A stretch of 64,000 nt of DNA from Polyangiaceae bacterium (GTDB lineage Bacteria > Myxococcota_A > Polyangia > Polyangiales > Polyangiaceae). How positions within the stretch are numbered: the first letter of the stretch is position 1; the number at the start of each line of letters is the position of its first letter. Shown here in pieces: positions 25,873 through 32,704 of the stretch. The stretch lies in NCBI GenBank assembly GCA_025353725.1, contig JANXOF010000016.1, positions 1 to 64,000 on the forward strand, written 5' to 3'. The notes under the pieces were generated by a model. It ran no database searches. It was not told the origin of the DNA and saw only the letters and a program-made list of their open reading frames with translations. Both the position numbers and the translations under genes were made by a program.

Positions 25873-27273
25873 ATGCTGTCTGAACGAACATCGCGACATA
25901 GCGCTCGAGCAGCTCCCATGCGTCACTCGGTGCCGCTCGACATTCTGGTCGTCGATGACGAGGACGCTACACGCCTCAGCCTGACGTATGCGCTGTCGGA
26001 TACCGGCCACAGAGTGACCGAAGCGCAAGACGGTGAGGAGGCGATAGCACTCGTTGCTGAGCGTATCTTCGACGTCGCGATACTCGATGTTCGGCTCCCG
26101 AAGGTAGACGGCTTAACAATCTTCCGTCGGCTGCGCCAGAAGTCGCCGAGCACCTCGGTCATTCTTATGACCGCATTTGCAACTATCCCTGATGCCGTCG
26201 CCTCGCTCCGCGACGGCGCGTACGACTACGTGACAAAGCCCTTCGACCCGGAGGAGTTCTCTCTTCGCGTGATAGGGCACATCGCCGAACATCGCGCGCT
26301 CCGGCAGGAACTCGAGGAAGCTCGCAAACTCGTTGCGAGCCGAGACGCGGGAGCTCCGATTATTGGCCATACACCGTTGATGCAGCAGCTCATCGAACGA
26401 ATCAACACTGTCGCCCAGAGCGATGCCCCCGTTCTCATTTGCGGTGAGAGCGGAACAGGAAAGGATCTCATCGCGCACACGTTGCACGCGCGCAGTCCAC
26501 GAAGAAATGCGGCCTTCATTGCGGTAAATTGCGCGGCATTCCCCGAGGCGCTCATCGAAGCGGAGCTCTTTGGCCACGAGCGTAGTGCATTCACTGGCGC
26601 GTTGCGCCAGCGCGAGGGCCGCTTCAAGGCCGCCGATGGCGGAACGCTTCTCCTGGATGAAGTCTCGGAGCTTCCGTTGCCTGCACAAGCCAAACTACTT
26701 CGCGTGCTCGAAGAAGGCGTCATCGAACCACTTGGAGCAAGCCTGTCGTTGCCCGTAAACGTTCGCGTGCTCTCCGCCACAAATGGCGACCTAAAAACGC
26801 TAGTCGCTCAAGGAAAGTTCCGCGAGGACCTGTACTTTCGAATCAACGTTCTCGACCTCACAATTCCGCCGCTACGCGATCGACGCGCGGATATGCCACT
26901 TCTCATGGCTCATTTTCTCCGCCGCTTTTACCCCGGGCGAATCCCGCCGAGCATCGCGCCCCGAGCCTGGAGTGCGCTCACTCGATACGCCTTTCCTGGC
27001 AACGTCCGGGAGTTTGCTCACGCGATCGAGCGCGCTGTCGTTCTTGCGCACGGAAGCGAAATCGACCTCCCCCACCTCCCTTCGGACATCGTCGACGCGG
27101 TCTCAACGTTAGGCGACTCAGACCTTGCCTTCGAGGCACTCGGAAGCGCCACGAAGGCGTTCGAGAAGGAGCACATCCTTCGTGCGATGCGACTTGCCGG
27201 CGGCGCGATGGAAGAGGCCGCAAAACTCCTCGGAATTTCGGAAAGAGCCTTACGTCAAAAACTACGCAACTAA
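25873..27273 (+). CDS. NtrC-family sigma-54-dependent response regulator
   Basis: The receiver domain (ILVVDDEDATRLSLTYAL, phospho-Asp in VAILDVRLPKVDG, Lys in VTKPFDP) is followed by the AAA+ sigma-54 interaction domain. That has Walker A GESGTGKD, the L1 loop ERSAFTGA (first Gly of the canonical GAFTGA replaced by Ser), Walker B GGTLLLDEV, and an Arg-rich sensor stretch. A Fis-type HTH at the end reads AAKLLGISERALRQKL. The ATG at 25873, 12 bases after AGGAG, is favoured; ATG 25918 is an alternative. It activates RNA polymerase with sigma-54. The convergent soluble kinase (19 bases away) is a plausible partner. Confidence 0.93.
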   Translation: MLSERTSRHSARAAPMRHSVPLDILVVDDEDATRLSLTYALSDTGHRVTEAQDGEEAIALVAERIFDVAILDVRLPKVDGLTIFRRLRQKSPSTSVILMTAFATIPDAVASLRDGAYDYVTKPFDPEEFSLRVIGHIAEHRALRQELEEARKLVASRDAGAPIIGHTPLMQQLIERINTVAQSDAPVLICGESGTGKDLIAHTLHARSPRRNAAFIAVNCAAFPEALIEAELFGHERSAFTGALRQREGRFKAADGGTLLLDEVSELPLPAQAKLLRVLEEGVIEPLGASLSLPVNVRVLSATNGDLKTLVAQGKFREDLYFRINVLDLTIPPLRDRRADMPLLMAHFLRRFYPGRIPPSIAPRAWSALTRYAFPGNVREFAHAIERAVVLAHGSEIDLPHLPSDIVDAVSTLGDSDLAFEALGSATKAFEKEHILRAMRLAGGAMEEAAKLLGISERALRQKLRN

Positions 27274-27292
27274 CCGACTTCAATCAAAAACT

Positions 27293-28075
27293 TTACGGTA
27301 ACGACGGCCCCTCACTCGGAAAAGAAAGCGTCACGGTCGTGATCTCGTTCGGGCGAGAGTCCACGACCATTTCACCTTCGTGCGCGAGAACGAAACCACG
27401 AACGATGGCAAGCCCAAGCCCCGCGCCGACTCTACTCGCGCGGGTCGCATGCCAGTGACGGTCGTCGAGGTTTTCTAGCTCCTCTAAACTCAGCCCCGGA
27501 CCGCAATCGACGATCGCAAAGCTCACCCGGCCTTCGCTCAGCGAGGCCGAGAGCGTGACCGTACTGCCTGGAGGCGCATGCTGAACGGCATTCTCAACGA
27601 CGTGTCCAATCGCTCTCAAAATCCGATCGCGATCGCAACGAAACGTAACTCGCGGGTCGGGTTTGAGAACCGCGAGCCGCACTTTCATGGCTCGCAGAGC
27701 GGAGCTCGCAGCCTCTGCAGCAAGCTCTAAGATTTCGGCGGCATCGTGCAACCCGGGCCGAAGTTCGAGGGAATTTTCCTCGATTTCCGCGAGATCTTTG
27801 AAGTTGCGAAGGAGGCGGTCCATTTGCGCACACGACCGAAGCATGGCCTCGAGAATCGCAACCGCCCGCATGCTTTGGGGCCCCGACGGTGTCGTCTGAA
27901 GGACGAAGTTGGCGCCCATCGTAACGGCGGCAAGCGGTGCACGAAGGTCATGACAGATCAGCGCCAACAGCGGGTCTTTCGCACGTCTTTCCGAGTTCGC
28001 AGCCTCGGCGCGCGTCGACACTTTCTTCTCGCTGTCCTGAAACCCTGCGGCCTCGTGTGGGGTGTTACGCGGCAT
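27293..28075 (-). CDS. Soluble histidine kinase
   Basis: This 260-residue kinase has no membrane helix and no separate sensor domain. The HisKA box is ICHDLRAPLAAVTMGANF, with His in the HDLRAP variant. The HATPase domain has GHVVENAVQHAPPG (N box), DCGPGLS and GAGLGLAIVRGFVLAHEG. About 30 polar residues precede the H box. Input must come from another protein or from the short N-terminus. It faces the NtrC-type regulator gene tail to tail, so the two could form a pair although they are not in one operon. Confidence 0.9.
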   Translation of the reverse strand: MPRNTPHEAAGFQDSEKKVSTRAEAANSERRAKDPLLALICHDLRAPLAAVTMGANFVLQTTPSGPQSMRAVAILEAMLRSCAQMDRLLRNFKDLAEIEENSLELRPGLHDAAEILELAAEAASSALRAMKVRLAVLKPDPRVTFRCDRDRILRAIGHVVENAVQHAPPGSTVTLSASLSEGRVSFAIVDCGPGLSLEELENLDDRHWHATRASRVGAGLGLAIVRGFVLAHEGEMVVDSRPNEITTVTLSFPSEGPSLP

Positions 28076-28382
28076 GGGTCTCGCTACCCTACGACGCCAC
28101 GCACGCGCGTCGATGCGACGACGCGACGCAAGGCACCAGGCCGCACACTCCCTGCCGCTGAACCCTGCGCAAGGAGGTAAGAGTGCCAGCCCTAAAAGAC
28201 GCGTTCGGCAGCACCTGCCTTGTGTGCCACGCTTAGTTTCGGTATGAGACGAGCAGTTCGGGTCTGTTCGAGAGAGAAGCGGGCCTTATGCGCCTGGAGA
28301 CACCGAACTTTTCTAGATTTCTATTTCCGCTACTGTCTCAAGACTCCTTCACTTTTTCACAAGCTCTCACATTCTCAAGTTT
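28076..28382. other. Intergenic region upstream of the soluble kinase and tRNA-Arg
   Basis: No gene is seen on either strand. The stretch should contain the promoter of the minus-strand kinase near 28080-28150 and of the tRNA near 28330-28380, the latter lying in a locally AT-richer segment (28300-28380). No specific promoter boxes can be assigned with confidence. Confidence 0.4.
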
Positions 28383-28456
28383 GCGCCCGTAGCTCAGCTG
28401 GATAGAGCGACGCCCTCCGGAGGCGTAGGTCAGAGGTTCGAATCCTCTCGGGCGTG
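28383..28456 (+). tRNA. tRNA-Arg, anticodon CCG
   Basis: A full cloverleaf can be drawn. The acceptor is GCGCCCG (28383-28389) with CGGGCGT (28449-28455), giving one G-U at the first pair. The D stem is GCTC/GAGC, and the anticodon stem ACGCC/GGCGT encloses the loop CTCCGGA, so the anticodon is CCG at 28417-28419 and reads CGG arginine codons. The T stem is AGAGG/CCTCT with loop TTCGAAT. The discriminator is G28456 and the next bases are CCT, so the terminal CCA is not encoded and must be added by a nucleotidyltransferase. Confidence 0.97.
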
Positions 28457-28878
28457 CCTCGTTTTCGAAGGCCACGTGCAAGGCGTGGTGGCGAAGAGTC
28501 CGCGCGACGATTCTCGAAGCGGGCTATGTCCGCGGCCTGTCCGCCTTGCGAGGCCGAAGCGAGAGGCTCGCGGAGCGTGCTCATTCAATCCCGTATGACA
28601 CCGCTGTCGTAGGCGACGTGACTTAATCGCGCCAGCGTGGACGGGGCGGCCTGCGTCGAGTGCCGTATTTCACGAAAAATCAAGAGCAGGCTCGACGGCA
28701 GAAACATGGCCCGCGAGTTGCTCCTCGAAGCATCCAACGTGGACCCACGCATCCTCCATCTACTGTTGCCGCTTTGGGGTGTCGCTTTCGTCGCAGGGTT
28801 CGTGATGATGGCATGTCGACCTTAGCGGCTCACGCCCCAGGCGATGCACCGCGCGCGTCAACGAAACACGCGTCGCTT
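28457..28878. other. Region after tRNA-Arg with no clear gene
   Basis: About 420 bases. A frame from ATG 28706 to 28825 would encode 39 residues with one hydrophobic helix (ILHLLLPLWGVAFVAGFVMM). It could be a small membrane protein, but there is no good ribosome site. A short inverted repeat CCACG/CGTGG lies just behind the tRNA. No integrase or repeated tRNA end (attachment site) is visible. Confidence 0.35.
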
Positions 28879-29454
28879 CTAACCAGCCTGAAGAAATGGC
28901 TCCCACTCGTGGTACTTCGTCGCCGCGCCTAAGAGAATCTGCGCCGTCATCGACCATTTTGGTCGAAATGGACGGCGCGCGAGCCGCATGTTCGCTTCAT
29001 CCGGCGTCTTCCAACCCTTGCGAAGGTTGCAAACCCGGCACGCGGTAACGAGGTTTTCCCACGTATCGGCGCCACCTCGAGACTTCGGCATGACGTGGTC
29101 GATGTTCAGCTCGCGGAGAGGTGGTTGCTTCCCGCAGTACTGGCATTGCTGCTGGTCGCGGAACATCACATTTCGGCGCGTGAGCCTCACGGCGACGCGC
29201 GGCGTGCGGTCGTAGCGGTGAAGGTGCAAAACCCGGGGAATACGTAGCGCACCGCCGATAATCGGCAAGGCCTCGTCGTCGTCAAGCGGCGTGAGCCTTC
29301 GCCATTCTTCGAAGTCATATTCTTCTCCATTCGCGTCGAGCGCTCGCGCCGAGTCTCCGTAAAGCAGGACAAATGCCCTCTTGACCGTCGACAGCTGCAC
29401 TGGGGCAAAAACTCGATTGAGAATGAGTACGGGCTGCGAAAGAATGTCGGTCAT
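28879..29454 (-). CDS. HNH endonuclease family protein
   Basis: The 191-residue product carries a C-terminal HNH finger: CQYCGKQPPLRELNIDHV, then RGGADTWENLVTAC and RVCNLRKG, giving two CxxC pairs for zinc, the DH general-base pair, the central Asn and the final Asn. The N-terminal 90 residues (LSQPVLILNRVFAPVQLSTV) match the usual partner region of this widespread stand-alone HNH group. Members are found across free-living bacteria outside restriction or phage loci, and their real role is poorly known. No methylase or phage gene is adjacent. Confidence 0.9.
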   Translation of the reverse strand: MTDILSQPVLILNRVFAPVQLSTVKRAFVLLYGDSARALDANGEEYDFEEWRRLTPLDDDEALPIIGGALRIPRVLHLHRYDRTPRVAVRLTRRNVMFRDQQQCQYCGKQPPLRELNIDHVMPKSRGGADTWENLVTACRVCNLRKGWKTPDEANMRLARRPFRPKWSMTAQILLGAATKYHEWEPFLQAG

Positions 29455-29602
29455 CGAAGTTCCGGGGCCTTTCTAAAGCCTAGCACCCGTTTGAACGCCA
29501 CGACGGATCGCGGTTCATCCACAGCGCCGCTTGCTGTTCTGCTCGCACATCGACAGGCACGGGTTTGACCCTAGACACGATGCAGCTAGTGTGGGGAGTC
29601 CG

Positions 29603-30223
29603 ATGAGCGTTCGAGAGAGCACTGAGCCGAGTTCGCCTTTAGACATGCAGCACGACGTGGCTGAGGCTTCACCGAGCCAGCCGGCACTCGAAGTTCCGCA
29701 GCGCCGACGTGATCGCGAGGCTGACGGAGACAACGACGCCGAGGCGTCACGTAAGCGCCTCCTACTTCTCGTACCTCTGGTGATGGCCGCGGCGGCGATC
29801 GTCGCACTCGTGCTCGTCGGCATGCAAGACAAGGGCGTTTACTCGAAAGACGTCGATGTCCTACTCGCCGAAAAAGCAAAATTCGTCGGCAAGCCCGTTC
29901 GCGTGGAAGGTAATCTCGTTCACGGCTCACTCGTTAAACGCGAAACGCCCTGCGAGTATCGGTTCACAATCGAGAAGAAGGGAGTCGAGATTCCCGTTCG
30001 CTACGCGAAGTGCATTGTACCGGACACATTTCGCGACGTCCCCGGTGTCGAGATCGGCGTTACCGTCGAGGGAGAGCTCCTCGGCGATAGCTCTCTCGAG
30101 GCCAACGCTGTCCTCGCCAAGTGCCCCAGCAAATACGAGATGAAGCAGAAATCGGCGAACGGCGAGAAGATGCCGCACGCGGGCGCTGCCCTTCCCATCG
30201 CACCTGGCCCTGCTCCACTCTGA
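29603..30223 (+). CDS. ccmE: CcmE-like haem chaperone, Cys-variant (CxxxY)
   Basis: The 206-residue product has a long charged cytoplasmic start of about 50 residues, one membrane helix (51-73), and an OB-fold periplasmic domain matching CcmE/CycJ (FVGKPVRVEGNLVHGSL, then YRFTIEKKG and VEGELL). In ordinary CcmE the haem is bound covalently by a His in LAKHDENY. Here the same place reads LAKCPSKY, so Cys174 replaces His and Tyr178 is kept. This CxxxY form is known from archaea and some deltaproteobacterial lineages with a variant cytochrome c maturation system. ATG 29603 has GGGGAG upstream. No other ccm gene is in the window. Confidence 0.88.
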   Translation: MSVRESTEPSSPLDMQHDVAEASPSQPALEVPQRRRDREADGDNDAEASRKRLLLLVPLVMAAAAIVALVLVGMQDKGVYSKDVDVLLAEKAKFVGKPVRVEGNLVHGSLVKRETPCEYRFTIEKKGVEIPVRYAKCIVPDTFRDVPGVEIGVTVEGELLGDSSLEANAVLAKCPSKYEMKQKSANGEKMPHAGAALPIAPGPAPL

Positions 30224-30235
30224 TAAAGTTTTTCT

Positions 30236-30859
30236 GTGTCCGGCGCCCTTCCCTGGCTCGAACGTTTTGCGTCGCAACGCGGACTCCGCTACGAGGCCGA
30301 GACTGACGAGCGGTGGCTTCGCGCGTGGGAGCCCTACACTACGCTCAGGACGCCGAACCGGTACGAGCACGCCCTCCATGCGACCGGCGGAACAGGCAGC
30401 GTGAGCTTCGCCCGCGCGGTGGTCGATCCGCGCGCCACGTCGACGGTCGGTCGCGCGCTTCCTCGCGCTGGAGAGGTCGGGACTTGGCTCGCCATCGTCC
30501 AAGACATACGAATCTCGGCGAGCGCGGCGACCACCAATGATTTTAGTGGTGTTTTCGGCGAGCCCCTCGAACTCGCGTCCTGGAAAAGACGACCGAGCGG
30601 CGACCCCACGTTTGACCATTCCTTCGCTTCCTTTGCGGAGACTGCGGATGAGCTTTCCAGGGCTCTTACGCCAAGCTTGCGAAAGCTGCTCGTTGGGTGG
30701 CACACGCCCCTCCATGCAGAGCTCCGTCCCGGCGGCTTTGTGCTCGCGGCAGTGGCGCTATCCGCCAACGAACAAGGGATCGCGTGGCTGGTCGATGCCG
30801 TCCAACTCTTTGGCGACAAGGCGACGAAGCTAGCCCGGTATCCCTCAGGTCCCCTATGA
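30236..30859 (+). CDS. Hypothetical cytoplasmic protein, 207 aa
   Basis: Not recognised. It starts at a GTG 12 bases after the ccmE stop. It has no signal peptide, membrane helix or known motif. The sequence is mixed alpha/beta, with ALPWLERFASQRGLRYEAE at the start and a charged C-terminus ending LARYPSGPL. Its position between ccmE and the TPR lipoprotein-like gene on the same strand suggests cotranscription. The codon pattern matches neighbours, so it is probably a real gene. Confidence 0.7.
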   Translation: MSGALPWLERFASQRGLRYEAETDERWLRAWEPYTTLRTPNRYEHALHATGGTGSVSFARAVVDPRATSTVGRALPRAGEVGTWLAIVQDIRISASAATTNDFSGVFGEPLELASWKRRPSGDPTFDHSFASFAETADELSRALTPSLRKLLVGWHTPLHAELRPGGFVLAAVALSANEQGIAWLVDAVQLFGDKATKLARYPSGPL

Positions 30860-30875
30860 TGGTGCCCTATTCGTG

Positions 30876-31847
30876 ATGTCCTCGAGATCCATAAAGGTCA
30901 CCAAACCCGTTTCGTCCTGCCTGCCCTGCCTGCGCCGTCTGCCGTGTCTGCGCCGGGCACGAACGGAGCCTTCGACGCTGGCCTGTGTGGCGCTCGCCGT
31001 CTTGACGGCAGTGCCGAGCTTAGCGTCGGCGCAGCCCACCTCGGGGTCACTTAGCTACCCAGCCGCTTGCACAAGCGTCGCTCCGGCAGAAAGCGACCGC
31101 GCCCACACGCTCTATCAAGCCGGTAAGGCGTATTACGACGACGCGAGCTACGACTCGGCGATTACCCAGTTCCGCGAATCGTATAAAAAAGATTGTACGA
31201 AGCACGAGCTTCTTATCATCATTTCACGCGCTCACGAGCTAAAAGCTGACCGTGTGACGGCCGTAGAGGCGCTGGAGGAATACCTGCGACGGGTTCCAAA
31301 CTCGCCGGACGCGCAGCAGCACCGCACACGCATCGAGAACCTTCGCAAGCAGCTGGCGATGCAGCCCCCAGCCGCCCCGCCCACGGCAGCGATGGCAGGC
31401 AGCACGGCACTCGCAACAGTGTCGCCTCCGGTACCGGCGCCATCGCAGAACGACGCGCAAGGGCACACGCTTCTTCCTTGGCTAGTCGTCGGAGCCGGTG
31501 GGGCGGCGGTTGTCACGGGCGCGATACTTCTCGCGGTGAAGCCCGCTGTTCCTGTCAACTGCAACGAAAGTACTGGGAATTGCAAAACGGCCACGGGTGG
31601 AACACCGGAAGAAAACGCGGCTCAATCATCGAAAGAGAAAGATAAAGCGGGGCTCAGTGTGGGCCTAGGGCTTGGCGGAATGGTAACGATCATCGCTGGC
31701 GCCGGTTTGATCGCTGGTGGGTTGCTTTGGCACTTCGTCGAGCCCACAAGCTCCGGCGCCAAGACGAGCCAACGAGGCGCCAAACCCCACCTCGAGCCGC
31801 GCGTGGCGCCCGGTTACGCGGGAGTTTCTTGGGGAGGTGTTTTCTGA
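30876..31847 (+). CDS. TPR-containing exported protein
   Basis: The N-terminus has a long basic n-region with a duplicated LPCLRR hexapeptide, then a signal-peptide core ending in SLASAQP. Residues 55-130 hold TPR-type helices (AHTLYQAGKAYYDDASYDSA, AITQFRESYKKDC, VEALEEYLRRVPNSP). A Pro/Ala linker precedes a C-terminal pair of hydrophobic helices (LLPWLVVGAGGAAVVTGAIL; LGLGGMVTIIAGAGLIAGGL) around a short Cys-containing loop. This is a common myxobacterial architecture of unknown function. GTG 30873 directly precedes the ATG used here. Its stop overlaps the next gene. Confidence 0.78.
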   Translation: MSSRSIKVTKPVSSCLPCLRRLPCLRRARTEPSTLACVALAVLTAVPSLASAQPTSGSLSYPAACTSVAPAESDRAHTLYQAGKAYYDDASYDSAITQFRESYKKDCTKHELLIIISRAHELKADRVTAVEALEEYLRRVPNSPDAQQHRTRIENLRKQLAMQPPAAPPTAAMAGSTALATVSPPVPAPSQNDAQGHTLLPWLVVGAGGAAVVTGAILLAVKPAVPVNCNESTGNCKTATGGTPEENAAQSSKEKDKAGLSVGLGLGGMVTIIAGAGLIAGGLLWHFVEPTSSGAKTSQRGAKPHLEPRVAPGYAGVSWGGVF

Positions 31848-32614
31848 GCGCGTCGCCGGCCGGTTCGTGCGTCTTGCGTTCGCGGGCCGGCGCTGGCGGG
31901 GGATTGCTTTTGTTTACACTCGAGGTGTCGGCTGAGCTAGCCGCGGCCTACGTCACGGCAGGCCAGTACATCGAAGTCCTCACGCCATCGGGAAGAGGCT
32001 ATTTCGTGCTCGCGGGCGACGTAGGAGCACGACCGTGGGAACTCCTCGTAAAAGTCGCTGGCGAGGCTGCGGAGAGCCTGAGCCGGCTTCCGGTCGGGTC
32101 GACCTTAGCCGTCCGAGGGCCGCTCGGTGCTGGATTTCCCGTCGAGCAAGTCGAGCAAGTCGAGCAAGTCGAGCAAACGGAGTCTAGCCACGTCGCCGTG
32201 GCCGTCGTCGGTAGCGCTGTCTCCGTCGCGCGTGCGTTCGTACGCCAACGCATCCGCGACGGCGTCGCCACGAGCACTCACCTCTTCGTAGGAGTTCGCT
32301 CGGTCGACGAGCTACCGCTCATGGACGAGATTGAGGGTTGGGCCGAACGCGGAGTTCCCGTGGTTCTCTGCCTCTCCCGTACGGAAGAACACGACCGATC
32401 GCTGGTTTTTCCGAAAGCTAGCCGTGCCCATGGCTACGTCCAGCGAGCGCTTCGCCTCGCGCTCGAAGACGGACAATTGCCCCACGGAACACGCGTGATC
32501 GCCGCGGGCCCTAACGCGATGCTCGCCGAGGTGCGCGAGCTTGCGGTTCAGTCGCGAGCCGACGGCGCGGCGATTACGGTGGGCCCCCGGATCGAAGTGC
32601 TGACGAACGTTTGA
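31844..32614 (+). CDS. Flavin/NAD oxidoreductase-like protein (ferredoxin-reductase fold)
   Basis: A FAD-binding beta-barrel (AGQYIEVLTPSGRGYFVLAG, then VRGPLGAGFPV) is followed by an NAD-binding Rossmann half (VAVAVVGSAVSVARAFV, VIAAGPNAMLAEV), as in dihydroorotate dehydrogenase electron-transfer subunits and ferredoxin-NADP reductases. The C-terminal Cys cluster of PyrK is absent. The FAD motif RxYS is RGYF here, so flavin binding may differ. The two domains are joined by four Val-Glu-Gln repeats. The start is uncertain: a strong GGGGAGG stands 6 bases before a CTG at 31844 that overlaps the TPR stop; TTG 31874 is the alternative. Confidence 0.72.
   Translation: MSASPAGSCVLRSRAGAGGGLLLFTLEVSAELAAAYVTAGQYIEVLTPSGRGYFVLAGDVGARPWELLVKVAGEAAESLSRLPVGSTLAVRGPLGAGFPVEQVEQVEQVEQTESSHVAVAVVGSAVSVARAFVRQRIRDGVATSTHLFVGVRSVDELPLMDEIEGWAERGVPVVLCLSRTEEHDRSLVFPKASRAHGYVQRALRLALEDGQLPHGTRVIAAGPNAMLAEVRELAVQSRADGAAITVGPRIEVLTNV
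32141..32176. repeat. Four perfect 9-bp repeats inside the oxidoreductase gene
   Basis: GTCGAGCAA is repeated four times without error in the coding frame, encoding Val-Glu-Gln four times, exactly at the junction between the FAD and NAD domains. It is a hydrophilic linker likely to vary in length by slippage. Confidence 0.95.
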
Positions 32615-32704
32615 CACACTTGGGCATTCGAGCTTCTCCCTCCCGATGGCGTCGGGTAGCCTTCGTAGTGAATGGGTAACGCATCCGAACTGCCGAGGGG
32701 CGGA

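Noticed and set aside
28375-28584. 69-codon minus-strand frame over the tRNA (contains [20 protein letters not shown])
   Set aside because: This is the well-known false protein produced by translating the antisense strand of tRNA genes.
28383-28878. tRNA-Arg as an integration site for a genomic island
   Set aside because: No integrase, no duplicated tRNA 3' end and no change in gene content or composition beside it.
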